Under the pieces are notes generated by a model. The model did not search any database. It saw only the letters and a list, made by a program, of their open reading frames with translations, and was not told where the DNA came from. DNA of 64,000 nucleotides, from positions 992,001-1,056,000 of the forward strand of contig NZ_AP026678.1 in assembly GCF_025998815.1 (NCBI RefSeq), read 5' to 3'. The number at the start of each line of letters is the position of its first letter. Positions within the stretch are counted from its first letter, which is position 1. The position numbers and the translations under genes were made by a program. Shown one piece after another: positions 1-8,632 of this stretch. Origin of the DNA: Ignavibacterium sp. (GTDB lineage Bacteria; Bacteroidota; Ignavibacteria; Ignavibacteriales; Ignavibacteriaceae).

Positions 1-1
1 A

Positions 2-592
2 ACGCTTTTTATTTTATCGACCATACATCTTTTTGCTCAGATTGAAGAAGAAGTAATTATTGATTCGGATATGACTTTTGAAGAAGCTATCGCAGGAATA
101 AATATTCCGGAAACAATCAGAAATAATCTTGTCTTAATTGATGTTCAATACTACTCTTTTGATGACAAGTTACATCAAGGTCAATTGGTGGTTCATAAAT
201 CAACGGCAAAAGATTTAATAGAAATATTCAGAATTATTAAAGAAATAAAATTCCCGATTGAAAAAGCAATTCCGATTGCGAAGTATGGGTGGAATGATGA
301 TGTATCTATGAGTGTTAACAATACTTCGGCATTTAATTACAGAAGATTAAGAGATGCAAACATAGTTTCTTACCATGCAAAAGGATTGGCAATTGATATT
401 AACCCAATGCAGAATCCTCATATCAAAAGAGGAAAAACAATTCCTGAAGGTTCAACATATGATAAATCAAAACCAGGAACATTGACTGAGTCATCACAGA
501 TTGTCAAAGAATTCCGCAAACGCGGTTGGATGTGGGGTGGTTTCTGGCGCTCTTCAAAAGACTATCAGCATTTCGAAAAGAGAACTAACTAA
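2..592 (+). CDS. M15-family D,D-/L,D-peptidase-like protein, 5' end outside window
   Basis: Probable secreted zinc peptidase of the M15 (VanY/DacB-like) family, which cuts peptidoglycan stem peptides. Counting from the Met at position 71, the HxxGxAxD motif gives His102 and Asp109, and the C-terminal WGGFW...QHFE segment gives the third ligand, His167. The frame is open from base 2, and the residues before Met71 (FILSTIHLFAQ) look like the end of a signal peptide, so the true start lies to the left and position 71 is an internal Met. The stop overlaps the convergent esterase gene by 4 bp. The family assignment is fairly secure; the exact bond cleaved is not known. Confidence 0.8.
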   Translation, partial: TLFILSTIHLFAQIEEEVIIDSDMTFEEAIAGINIPETIRNNLVLIDVQYYSFDDKLHQGQLVVHKSTAKDLIEIFRIIKEIKFPIEKAIPIAKYGWNDDVSMSVNNTSAFNYRRLRDANIVSYHAKGLAIDINPMQNPHIKRGKTIPEGSTYDKSKPGTLTESSQIVKEFRKRGWMWGGFWRSSKDYQHFEKRTN

Positions 593-1725
593 TTTTTATC
601 AAATAAAAATTTTAGAAACTTTGGTGCACGCTTTGACCACGCGATTTCATTATGCTCGGCTTCATTATCTTTTATCCACATTATATCTTCACTTAATTTA
701 TATCCCAAATCATTTAACACTTTTAACATTTCGTCTATTCCAGCTTGTAGTTCAGCTTCCAAACCAACACCTCCGTTATCAATGTAAATCTTCAAAGGTT
801 TCTTAGCGCCGGAATAATTCTTCACAACACTTACATAATCAACATCTCTGATTTTGAATGCCGGTGAAATACAAATCATTCTTGAAAATACTTCAGGATA
901 TTCCCAACCAAGCATAAAAGAAATTAATCCACCCATCGAAGAACCGCCAACAAAAGTATTCTCTCTTGTTGAGAGTGTTTTAAAGTTTTTATCAATAAAT
1001 GGTTTAAGCTCACTTACGATGAACCGCATATAATTTTCACCTTCTTCAGTATTTGAATATTCATAGAATCTTCTGCCGGAATTATAAATCGCAACAACAA
1101 TGAAAGAAGGAACATCGCCAAGTGAAATAAGACTATCGGCTATTTCATCAATCCTCCAATCATACCCAAGTGTTGATGTTGCCGGATTAAAAACATTCTG
1201 ACCATCGTGCATATAAAGCACCGGATACTTTTTGCTGTCAGAAGAATCATAATCAGGTGGCAACCAAATAATTACATCTCTGTCCTGAATTTCTTTAGCA
1301 TCAAAATTTTTGATGTGTACATATTTTCCATTAATTGTATCTGGTACACTTATACGGAATTCATCTTTCCAGTAGTTAATCTTAAATGTTAAAACCGTGT
1401 CGTTGATAACCGTAAGTTTATGGTTCGGAGGAACAGTTTTATCATTTGTTAATGCTTCCTTACTCCAATCTCCTTTTGTAAACTTAAATTCAAGAAATTC
1501 ATTTTTGTTGAATAAAAAAGTTTTCGTCCAAATAAATAAATCAATTTGTTCGAGGACAATTCTGTTCGGAATCCATTCTCCAAGCTGAGTATGATTTCCA
1601 GCGATAAAAACTTTTTCACTTTCCTGAACTGAATTCGCGCAGACATTTATTGTGACTTTAACTTGAGCAAAAGTAAGTATCGAAACACAAATTGATACTA
1701 AAAGTGTTAATGTTATTTTTCGCAT
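589..1725 (-). CDS. Secreted alpha/beta-hydrolase (esterase D / enterochelin esterase-like) with N-terminal CBM20-like domain
   Basis: Predicted exported serine esterase. After a signal peptide (MRKITLTLLVSICVSILTFAQ region) comes a domain of about 100 residues resembling starch-binding CBM20 (VxINVCANSVQ...VFIAGNHTQLGEW), then a putative-esterase fold with HDGQNVF and the nucleophile elbow GGSSMGG; the His in EAEHNEIAW near the C-terminus is the likely catalytic His. An in-frame start exists 90 bp further upstream at 1815, but it would add a basic leader before the signal peptide and overlap the divergent lipoprotein gene, so the ATG at 1725 is preferred. Substrate unknown; a carbohydrate or siderophore ester is possible. 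Confidence 0.8.
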   Translation of the reverse strand: MRKITLTLLVSICVSILTFAQVKVTINVCANSVQESEKVFIAGNHTQLGEWIPNRIVLEQIDLFIWTKTFLFNKNEFLEFKFTKGDWSKEALTNDKTVPPNHKLTVINDTVLTFKINYWKDEFRISVPDTINGKYVHIKNFDAKEIQDRDVIIWLPPDYDSSDSKKYPVLYMHDGQNVFNPATSTLGYDWRIDEIADSLISLGDVPSFIVVAIYNSGRRFYEYSNTEEGENYMRFIVSELKPFIDKNFKTLSTRENTFVGGSSMGGLISFMLGWEYPEVFSRMICISPAFKIRDVDYVSVVKNYSGAKKPLKIYIDNGGVGLEAELQAGIDEMLKVLNDLGYKLSEDIMWIKDNEAEHNEIAWSKRAPKFLKFLFDKN

Positions 1726-1774
1726 AATTAAAATATTTTTGTTGTGAAATATATTGAATGATATTTTCTTTTTT

Positions 1775-2731
1775 ATGAAATATTTTTTTTCTTTGACACT
1801 AATCATATTGGTCATTAACGGTTGTGTTGAAAGGCAGAGCTTTGATGATACCAGCGGTGCACCTCCGATTTCCGGTCTGTTTACTGAAATTGGTGGAAAA
1901 ATTTCAGGAAAATTAACCAGAGCAGATTCACCTTATCTGATCAAAGAAGATTTAATTATAGAACCATCTGATACACTAATAATTGAACCTGATGCAGAGC
2001 TTTACTTTGATGACGGCAAAAAAATGATTGTGCAAGGAACTCTTATTGCAGTTGGGACAAGATATCGTCCAATTCTTTTTACAGCTTATAACAGAGACTG
2101 GGAAGGAATAAAATTTCTTTACTCCAATCACAATTCAGTAATTCAGTTTTGTATAATTGAAAAAATAGTTTTTGAAAAACAAGATGGAACCGGTTATTCT
2201 GCTATTTCATTTATTGGCTCTTCTGCTGAGTTGAAAAACAATTATATAACTGAAAACAAATCTAAAATCGGCGGTGCAATAGGATTACGAAGCTCAGTGA
2301 TTAGCATCTATAACAATATCTTCACAAAAAATTCAGCACAATCTCAGGGTGGAACAATTCATTCAGTTAATTCAAATCTGACTGTTATAAATTGCGTATT
2401 CTATAAAAACACAAGTTCATTGGAAGGCGCCGGAATTTTTGTTGACTATCATTTGCGGACTGAAATTCACAACAATATTTTCTTTAAAAATAATTCTCCA
2501 ACCGGAAAGCATAACTTCTTTTTTGCACCAGGTGATTCATCAAACCTGATTGAACAATATAATTTTTTCGGTGATGAAGATAATGATCCTATGTTTCTAT
2601 TTGAAGATGATTTCAGACTTTATTATATGTCACCTTGTAAAGATGCCGGAAATCCTGATCCTGAATTTAATGATATAGATGGTTCGCGCAACGATCAGGG
2701 TGCTTACGGCGGACCTTATGGAGGATGGTGA
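1775..2731 (+). CDS. Beta-helix (right-handed parallel) lipoprotein
   Basis: Probable outer-surface lipoprotein. MKYFFSLTLIILVINGC ends in a lipobox-like Cys, which favours this start over an ATG 21 bp upstream at 1754. The rest has repeating short beta-strands with Asn ladders (NNYITENKSK, NNIFTKNSAQ, NCVFYKNTSS, NNIFFKNNSP), the pattern of right-handed parallel beta-helix proteins, and ends with a GSRNDQGAYGGP segment common at the end of such domains. A TATTTTTG box at 1734-1741 is a candidate -7 element. It is divergent from the esterase, and the next gene starts 1 bp after its stop. Function cannot be fixed; polysaccharide binding or cleavage is typical of this fold. Confidence 0.75.
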   Translation: MKYFFSLTLIILVINGCVERQSFDDTSGAPPISGLFTEIGGKISGKLTRADSPYLIKEDLIIEPSDTLIIEPDAELYFDDGKKMIVQGTLIAVGTRYRPILFTAYNRDWEGIKFLYSNHNSVIQFCIIEKIVFEKQDGTGYSAISFIGSSAELKNNYITENKSKIGGAIGLRSSVISIYNNIFTKNSAQSQGGTIHSVNSNLTVINCVFYKNTSSLEGAGIFVDYHLRTEIHNNIFFKNNSPTGKHNFFFAPGDSSNLIEQYNFFGDEDNDPMFLFEDDFRLYYMSPCKDAGNPDPEFNDIDGSRNDQGAYGGPYGGW

Positions 2732-2732
2732 A

Positions 2733-3263
2733 ATGTTAATAAAATTTTTAAATGATCGGTATTTAATCCGCGATTTTCAATTAGGTGATGTTGAAGCTCT
2801 TGTAAAGTATGCTAATAATTATAAAATCTTTCGTTGGGTTAAAGATAATTTTCCTTATCCATATTCAATTAAAGATGCTGAACAATGGGTTACTGTCTCT
2901 CGAAATACCAACGATGGACTCAATTATGCAATTGCAAATCAGAATGAATTGATTGGCGGAATTGGAGTAAAATTTAAAGAAGATGTTTACCGATATTCCT
3001 GGGAACTTGGTTATTGGCTTGGAGAACCATTCTGGGGAAAAGGTATTGTTACAGAAGCTGTAAAAGTTTTTACAAAATATTTATTCAATCACTACAATAT
3101 CAGATCAATTACTGCTAATGTTTATGAGGGGAATAAAGCTTCAATGAGAGTTTTAACAAAGGCCGGATTCAAACTTGATGGTGTGATAAGAAAAGCTGTA
3201 TTTAAAGAAAAATTATTTTGGGACTTGTATGTTTATTCATTGTTAAGAGAAGAAGTAAAATAA
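2733..3263 (+). CDS. GNAT-family N-acetyltransferase (RimJ/RimL-like)
   Basis: Acetyl-CoA dependent N-acetyltransferase resembling RimJ/RimL and ribosomal-protein or amino-acid acetylating enzymes. Visible hallmarks are LIRDFQLGD near the N-terminus, GYWLGEPFWGKGIVTEAV (the acetyl-CoA binding loop, R/Q-x-x-G-x-G/A variant) and NxxSMRVLTKAGFKLDG near the C-terminus. The ATG at 2733 has GGAGG at 2720-2724 in front of it and lies just beyond the lipoprotein stop; an upstream in-frame start at 2679 would overlap the lipoprotein by 53 bp and adds no conserved sequence. Substrate unknown. Confidence 0.85.
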   Translation: MLIKFLNDRYLIRDFQLGDVEALVKYANNYKIFRWVKDNFPYPYSIKDAEQWVTVSRNTNDGLNYAIANQNELIGGIGVKFKEDVYRYSWELGYWLGEPFWGKGIVTEAVKVFTKYLFNHYNIRSITANVYEGNKASMRVLTKAGFKLDGVIRKAVFKEKLFWDLYVYSLLREEVK

Positions 3264-3266
3264 AAT

Positions 3267-4004
3267 TTAAAAGTATCTATCCAGTTTAAACTTCTCACCA
3301 AGATACAATTTCCTTACTTCCTCATCATTTGCTAAATCGAGTGCATTACCCTGCTTGAAGATAACTCCATTGATAAGAATATAAGCATTATCAACAATAC
3401 TTAATGTTTCGTGAACATTGTGATCAGTAATTAAAACTCCGATGCCTCTGTTTTTAAGATTTGCAACAATGTTCATAATGTCCTCAACAGCAATTGGATC
3501 AACTCCGGCAAAAGGTTCATCGAGTAAAATAAAACTAGGATCAGTAGCGAGTGCACGCGCTATTTCTGTTCTTCTTCTTTCACCACCGCTTAACTGAAAT
3601 CCCATACTTTTTCTGATGTGTGTAATAGATAATTCTTCAAGAAGCTTTTCACATTTTTCTTTTTGATCTGTTGAGGAAAGATTAGTCATTTCAAGAACTG
3701 CTAAAAGATTTTCTTCAACTGTCAGTCTTCTGAAAATTGATGCTTCCTGTGGTAAATATCCAATGCCCAATCTTGCCCTTTTGTACATTGGAATTTTAGT
3801 AATCTCTAAATCGTCAAGAAAAACTTTTCCGGATTCAGGTTTTATCATTCCGGTAATCATATAAAATGTAGTTGTCTTCCCTGCTCCGTTCGGTCCAAGT
3901 AATCCGACAATCTCACCCTTTGAAACTTTGACAGAAGCTTTATTAACAACTGTTCTTTTCTTATAAACCTTTACTAAATTTTCACTTCTTAATGTAGTTG
4001 CCAT
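3267..4004 (-). CDS. lptB: LPS export ABC transporter ATP-binding protein LptB
   Basis: Cytoplasmic ATPase that powers LPS extraction from the inner membrane by LptFG. It has Walker A GPNGAGKT, the signature LSGGERRR, Walker B FILLDEPFAGVDP and the H-loop ITDHNVHET, a pattern typical of LptB. Length (245 aa) fits the family. It overlaps the 3' end of the OstA/LptA-like gene by 16 bp and is the last gene of the KDO/LPS-export operon. No lptF or lptG is visible in the window. Identification is confident because both sequence and context agree. Confidence 0.95.
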   Translation of the reverse strand: MATTLRSENLVKVYKKRTVVNKASVKVSKGEIVGLLGPNGAGKTTTFYMITGMIKPESGKVFLDDLEITKIPMYKRARLGIGYLPQEASIFRRLTVEENLLAVLEMTNLSSTDQKEKCEKLLEELSITHIRKSMGFQLSGGERRRTEIARALATDPSFILLDEPFAGVDPIAVEDIMNIVANLKNRGIGVLITDHNVHETLSIVDNAYILINGVIFKQGNALDLANDEEVRKLYLGEKFKLDRYF

Positions 4005-5383
4005 TTTATCCTGTTAATTTGCTCATACATTTTTTGTTTGTCAGGTCGTTCGTCACTAAAAATAAATTTCGGGAGTTGAAAAGTTTTCTCATTTCCGCTG
4101 ACTTGTTGTTCCGGATAATATTCACTTCCGGGATTTCCGAAAAGTTTAACTTCACTTACTTCATTATCTTCGAATAAAATTGCTGCATCTAATGAATTTG
4201 CTTTCATCAAACCATTCGGTTGATCTTCTTCGTAAAGATAATAAATTGAATATACATTGCCGAAAAATTCTGCTCTCTGAATTTTATTATCGTTAAAGAA
4301 CATCTTAATACCAGTAGCGGAAGACTGATCAAATCGGTTTAAATAATTTTTATGCTGTGATACCATAAAAGCATTACCATCAACATCAAGCTGTCTGATT
4401 TTTTTATCTTCAATATAAATTGTAATTGAATCTCCTGTTAGTTGAGAATTATCATACCACAAAATTGGCTGATTATGTTCATCACTGATTTTTTGAGTTA
4501 TAATTTTTTCTTCATCTTTCAGATAAACTGTAAGATCATTTTTTGATGCGAATAAATCACGAATAATTCTTACTGAATCTGTTGCAATGAATTTCTGTTC
4601 TGGTTCACGAAAGACTTCCATTACTTTACACTGAATGAGTAAAGTATCAAGTCTTACTGTTTCAAAACCAAGTGAATCTGTTGATTTGCTTGTATCTACC
4701 TGAACAAGCATCGGGAGTTTATCAATTATTGTGTACTTGCTCTCACGATAATCCTCAAGATGTTCACCAAAGACCAAAGAATTATTTGAATTATTTTTTA
4801 TTACAACATTACCTGAAGCAATTGTAATTTGTTTTTTTCTGAAATGATCAACTGTGTCAGCAAAAATCGTATTAAGAGAATCAATAATCTTTACATCAAT
4901 GGTTGCAATAGCTCTGTCTTCATTTCTTAAATAAGTCAGTTGCTGTGATGTTAATGTTGAAGCAGTATCATAAAGTCTTACATTCTTTTGAAAGACCGCT
5001 TTGTCCTCATCGAAAAAATATTCGCCCTGTTCAGCCGTAAGTACAACTTTTTTATCTTCGAGCGTTACACCAGAATTACTTGAAGTCTTTCTTAAATTCC
5101 CGAAATAAAATCCTCTTTCGGTTTTGATGATTAGAGTATCCTGCGTAGCAACTACATCACCAATAAGTTCAGCATCATTTCTTGAAAGATATTGGATGGC
5201 TTTGCGGCAGGTTATTTTAACATTGCCTTGAGTTAAAATAACATTTCCACTCACTTCACGAATTGACTCACCGTTTACAACTTTTCCAACAAGACTATCA
5301 CCAATAACTGTAATCATTTCTTTTTCCTGAGCAAAAGAAATGAGAGAAAAAGAGAAAATCATTATGAGTATTTTTTTAATCAC
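3989..5383 (-). CDS. OstA/LptA-like periplasmic LPS-transport protein
   Basis: Exported protein with a signal peptide (MIKKILIMIFSFSLISFAQ) and a long series of beta-strands with the OstA/LptA look (VSGNVILTQGNVKITCRKAIQYLSRNDAELIGDVVATQD). At 464 aa it is much longer than enterobacterial LptA (about 185 aa) and matches the long OstA-like proteins of Bacteroidota, with at least two LptA-like jellyroll stretches. It overlaps lptC by 4 bp and lptB by 16 bp, so translational coupling is likely. It probably bridges LptC to the outer-membrane LptD. Whether it should be named lptA is a matter of convention, so no symbol is given. Confidence 0.85.
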   Translation of the reverse strand: MIKKILIMIFSFSLISFAQEKEMITVIGDSLVGKVVNGESIREVSGNVILTQGNVKITCRKAIQYLSRNDAELIGDVVATQDTLIIKTERGFYFGNLRKTSSNSGVTLEDKKVVLTAEQGEYFFDEDKAVFQKNVRLYDTASTLTSQQLTYLRNEDRAIATIDVKIIDSLNTIFADTVDHFRKKQITIASGNVVIKNNSNNSLVFGEHLEDYRESKYTIIDKLPMLVQVDTSKSTDSLGFETVRLDTLLIQCKVMEVFREPEQKFIATDSVRIIRDLFASKNDLTVYLKDEEKIITQKISDEHNQPILWYDNSQLTGDSITIYIEDKKIRQLDVDGNAFMVSQHKNYLNRFDQSSATGIKMFFNDNKIQRAEFFGNVYSIYYLYEEDQPNGLMKANSLDAAILFEDNEVSEVKLFGNPGSEYYPEQQVSGNEKTFQLPKFIFSDERPDKQKMYEQINRIKWQLH

Positions 5384-5910
5384 AAAGTATCCCGTCTGGT
5401 GATGTAAGTGATATTATATATAACATAATTTTTCAGATTCTGATCAGACTCAAATCCATAACCCTGAATTTTTTCTTTCGGAGAAAGTATTGTTACAAAT
5501 TTATCAGAAACAATTTTTCTATCTTTATTTCGCCACATCATCTCATCTGTTGTAATGGTAACGCTGTCACTCACAGCTACTACACTATCAATTGCAAAAA
5601 GATCATTTGTAAGATCATCAACTCTACCTCGTTTGGAAGTGAGAGTTGTTGTCTTTCTTTCATTAATATCATAAAAATCTATTTTGATGCTACTATCAAG
5701 TAGAGTTTCATTTTTCTCCGGATACATTCTGATGTGTCCGGCATAAAGTATTGCACGAATTTTCCCTGAATCAGAAAATGTTACAACTGAGTTCCAGCTT
5801 TCCTGAGCAGGAATATCTTTATCCTGAAATGTTCTGTCTATTGGTGGTTTAACGCGCTCACCTGAGCAAGCTGTTAAGAGCAAAAAAATCAAAAGTAGAA
5901 TGCGCTTCAT
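5380..5910 (-). CDS. lptC: LPS export protein LptC (lipoprotein form)
   Basis: Predicted inner-membrane-anchored LptC that passes LPS from LptBFG to the LptA bridge. The N-terminus MKRILLLIFLLLTACSGE carries a clear lipobox (LTAC), unlike E. coli LptC, which has a transmembrane anchor; a lipoprotein form is common in Bacteroidota. The body shows the LptC/OstA-type strands (SGKIRAILYAGHIRMYPEKNETLLDSSI; LTSKRGRVDDL; WRNKDRKIVSD). 176 aa fits the family. It overlaps kdsD and the downstream OstA-like gene by 4 bp each. Confidence 0.87.
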   Translation of the reverse strand: MKRILLLIFLLLTACSGERVKPPIDRTFQDKDIPAQESWNSVVTFSDSGKIRAILYAGHIRMYPEKNETLLDSSIKIDFYDINERKTTTLTSKRGRVDDLTNDLFAIDSVVAVSDSVTITTDEMMWRNKDRKIVSDKFVTILSPKEKIQGYGFESDQNLKNYVIYNITYITRRDTL

Positions 5911-6884
5911 CTTGCTTGCAAACCGAGGTTAATCAAATCGTGAAGATGAACTATTCCGATTGGTTTATTGGAATCGTCAATAACAATCAAACTGGTGATT
6001 TTATAATTTTCCATTTGTTGTAAAGCAAACGAGGCGAGAAATTCTGGTTTAATGACTTTCGGATTTTTTGTCATTACATCAATAGCTTTTAAATCTTTTA
6101 TGTCCATAGTTTTCTCAAGCAGTCTTCTCAAATCGCCATCAGTTATAATACCGGTTAAAATTCCTTCTTCATTTACCACACTTGTAGTGCCCAACCTTTT
6201 GGAAGTTATTTCAAGTATAACATCTTTAAGTGAAGTATTTTCACGCACCTTCGGAACTCTTTCACCAGTAACCATTATTTCTTTAATCTTGAGTGATAAA
6301 CGTTTACCAAGACTTCCACCAGGATGCAGCATTGCGAAATCTTCCTGTGTAAAATTCCTTTTGTGTAAAAGCGCGACTGAAAGTGCATCGCCCATAGCAA
6401 GTGTAGCAGTTGTAGATGCGGTTGGAGCCAAATCATAAGGACAGGCTTCTTCTTTTACCGCAATGTTTATAAAGATATCACTCTCTCTGGCAAGCTTAGA
6501 ATTTTTATTTCCGCACATTGCAATAAGCTTAACACCTAATCGCTTGAACATAGGAATTAAATTAATTATCTCTTCACTTTCACCGCTTTTGGAAATAAGA
6601 ATTACAACATCTTCACCTCGTACCATTCCCAAATCGCCATGAAGTGCATCTGTAGGATGAAGATAAATTGATGCAGTACCAGTTGAATTAAGTGTTGCTA
6701 CAATTTTTCTGGCAATTAATCCTGACTTACCCATTCCGGTTAAAACAATTCTTCCTTTGCATTGGTACATGGTTTCAACCGCTTCAACAAATTGTTCATC
6801 AATTCCGCTGGCAAGATTGGCAACTGCTTCAGCTTCAATTCTGATTACTTCTTTTCCCCGATGAATAATATCCTTTGAGTTCAA
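5907..6884 (-). CDS. kdsD: D-arabinose-5-phosphate isomerase KdsD (SIS + two CBS domains)
   Basis: Converts D-ribulose 5-phosphate to D-arabinose 5-phosphate, the first committed precursor of KDO. Residues about 35-170 form the SIS sugar-isomerase domain (VLTGMGKSGLIARKI; SGESEE; the HPTDALHGDLG segment), and two CBS repeats follow from about residue 205 (IMVTGERVPKV; VMTKNPKVIKP). Length 325 aa is standard for KdsD/KpsF. It sits in the same operon as kdsA and the lpt genes, which supports KDO synthesis over a capsule-specific role. Confidence 0.94.
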   Translation of the reverse strand: MNSKDIIHRGKEVIRIEAEAVANLASGIDEQFVEAVETMYQCKGRIVLTGMGKSGLIARKIVATLNSTGTASIYLHPTDALHGDLGMVRGEDVVILISKSGESEEIINLIPMFKRLGVKLIAMCGNKNSKLARESDIFINIAVKEEACPYDLAPTASTTATLAMGDALSVALLHKRNFTQEDFAMLHPGGSLGKRLSLKIKEIMVTGERVPKVRENTSLKDVILEITSKRLGTTSVVNEEGILTGIITDGDLRRLLEKTMDIKDLKAIDVMTKNPKVIKPEFLASFALQQMENYKITSLIVIDDSNKPIGIVHLHDLINLGLQAR

Positions 6885-6885
6885 T

Positions 6886-7617
6886 TTATTTTCTCCTGAA
6901 AAAACTGAATAAAGATTTTTTCTTTTTCGGTTCAGTTAAAAATTTATCTATAAGATGATCAAGATGAAATCTTCTTTTGTATTTGGAATATAAAAGAAAT
7001 GCGAGAATTATTTCCGATTCTGTAAACGATTCAATGTCCTCAAAAAGTTTATTTGGATTTTTATAAACCTCATTGCGAGTTTCTCTTTTCAATCTTAAAA
7101 GTTCATTATAAAAATTGCTTACTGGAATCGGGTAATTTATTCCACTGCTTTTTTCATACAACCAGATTTTATGTTCAGCTGGCACAATTGCAAGAATATA
7201 ATTCATTCCATCAATTGAATATAATTTTACTTTGTTTCCATCGGGCGATTTTTTACCCGGTATCCAATCAGAAAGTGTAATAACCCTCTCAACTTTATAA
7301 ATTTCATTTTGATCAGGATAAGGTGAAATTGAAAATTCAATTTTGTTATCCTGAATTTCATTGATTGAAATTTCAAAAGTTGTTTTGTCAGCTTTAACTA
7401 CTCCACTTGTTAAGATTGGAGAAGAGGAAATTTCCAAATCAATTTCATCGTCTGCATTTCCAAGCAAATAATTTCCCTCACCAAATCTACCTTCTCCGAT
7501 TACGAAAAATTCTCTGATTAAACTTCTGTATCTGGCATAACCGGATTTTTCTTCGGGAAGTAATAGCAAGAGCAGATTCAATTCAGCATCAGATAATTTT
7601 CTTGGAAATTCTCTCAA
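6886..7617 (-). CDS. Hypothetical protein between kdsA and kdsD
   Basis: No family recognised. The 243-aa product is probably cytoplasmic (no signal peptide or membrane segment), with a Leu-rich N-terminal helix (LSDAELNLLLLLLPEE), a central beta-rich stretch of about 100 residues, and a strongly basic tail (EPKKKKSLFSFFRRK) that might bind membranes or nucleic acid. The start overlaps the kdsA stop by 4 bp and the stop is 1 bp from kdsD, so it is co-translated with the KDO pathway genes. A role in LPS core assembly or its regulation is inference from position only. Confidence 0.7.
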   Translation of the reverse strand: MREFPRKLSDAELNLLLLLLPEEKSGYARYRSLIREFFVIGEGRFGEGNYLLGNADDEIDLEISSSPILTSGVVKADKTTFEISINEIQDNKIEFSISPYPDQNEIYKVERVITLSDWIPGKKSPDGNKVKLYSIDGMNYILAIVPAEHKIWLYEKSSGINYPIPVSNFYNELLRLKRETRNEVYKNPNKLFEDIESFTESEIILAFLLYSKYKRRFHLDHLIDKFLTEPKKKKSLFSFFRRK

Positions 7618-8441
7618 GTGTGTTTACTCACGGATTTAATTACTGAATCAATTGCTTTGATTTCAATAAGAAGTTCTTCCAGCTCAGATAATGGTAACTG
7701 ACTTGCAGCATCACTCAATGCTTTTGATGGTTCAGGATGAACTTCAAGAAATAATGCATCAATGCCAACCGCTGCAGCAGATCTCGCAAGTGGTCTGATA
7801 AATTTCGGCTGACCACCACTTACATTATCTTTACTCGGTAGCTGAACTGAGTGAGTCGCATCCATAACAACGGGATATCCAATCTCGCGCATAATTACAA
7901 GCGAACGCATATCAACAACTAAATTGTGATAACCAAATGTGGTTCCTCGTTCTGTGAGCAATATCTTTTTATTACCGGTTGAAGCAACTTTATCAGCAGC
8001 GTGCTTCATATCTTCAGGAGCGAGAAATTGTCCTTTCTTAATATTAACTGCCAAACCTGAATTACCTGCTGCGATGAGTAATTCTGTTTGTCGGCAAAGA
8101 AAAGCAGGTATCTGAATAACATCAACTGCATTTTTAACTTTATCAATATCTGATTCTGTGTGAATATCTGTAAGAACAGGAATTTCAAATTCATCACGAA
8201 CTTTTTTGAGGATAGAGATAGCTTTTTCATCACCAAGTCCAGAGAATGAATTCAGATTAGTTCTGTTTGCCTTTTTAAAACTTGATTTGAATATAAAAGG
8301 GATACTATTTCTCGCAGCTATTTCTGAGATTTTTTTCGCCGTTGAGAATATCAATTCTTCACTTTCAACAACACAAGGTCCTGCAATCAGAACAAATGGC
8401 AGGTTATCGCCAATTTTAATATTTCCTACTTCTATTACCAT
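7614..8441 (-). CDS. kdsA: 3-deoxy-8-phosphooctulonate synthase (KDO-8-P synthase)
   Basis: Condenses phosphoenolpyruvate with arabinose 5-phosphate to KDO 8-phosphate. Recognisable blocks are IAGPCVVES, FKSSFKKANRTN, GLAVNIKKGQFLAPEDM, LLTERGTTFGYHNLVVDMR, DATHSVQLPS and FLEVHPEPSKALSDAASQLPL. The ATG at 8441 gives the usual MVIEVGNIKIGDNLPF start and about 275 aa; the longer in-frame form from 8519 would add 26 residues unrelated to the family. First gene of the minus-strand KDO/Lpt operon, divergent from the tetR-type gene. Confidence 0.96.
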   Translation of the reverse strand: MVIEVGNIKIGDNLPFVLIAGPCVVESEELIFSTAKKISEIAARNSIPFIFKSSFKKANRTNLNSFSGLGDEKAISILKKVRDEFEIPVLTDIHTESDIDKVKNAVDVIQIPAFLCRQTELLIAAGNSGLAVNIKKGQFLAPEDMKHAADKVASTGNKKILLTERGTTFGYHNLVVDMRSLVIMREIGYPVVMDATHSVQLPSKDNVSGGQPKFIRPLARSAAAVGIDALFLEVHPEPSKALSDAASQLPLSELEELLIEIKAIDSVIKSVSKHT

Positions 8442-8568
8442 TTTCCATAATTTGTTTTGTGTGAAAATAAAAAAATTGCAGTTGGGAATGAAGTGATTAA
8501 ATCTGCTTCCATCCATCAATGTTACCTTATGAAAATAGACAGCTCCTGAGCACAGAATTTCAAATAAT

Positions 8569-8601
8569 TTTGTTTCTCAACATTAAGTGATATTATTTTT
8601 C
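8569..8601 (+). promoter_or_regulatory. Candidate Bacteroidota-type promoter of the TetR gene
   Basis: TTTG at 8569-8572 and TATTTTTC at 8594-8601, 21 bp apart, resemble the Bacteroidota -33 TTG / -7 TAnnTTTG elements (7 of 8 in the -7 box). The start codon is 31 bp downstream. Found by eye in AT-rich DNA, so chance matches are possible. Confidence 0.35.
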
Positions 8602-8632
8602 TTTAGTAGAATTTTCAAAATTCAGAGGAGAG

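Noticed and set aside
501-806. Frame of 101 codons on the plus strand
   Set aside because: It lies over the end of the M15 peptidase and the antisense of the esterase gene, and the composition (many His/Leu/Thr runs) is typical of a shadow frame.
6052-6438. 128-codon plus-strand frame opposite kdsD
   Set aside because: Antisense to a well-conserved enzyme with no ribosome site and a Ser/Ile/Val-rich shadow composition.
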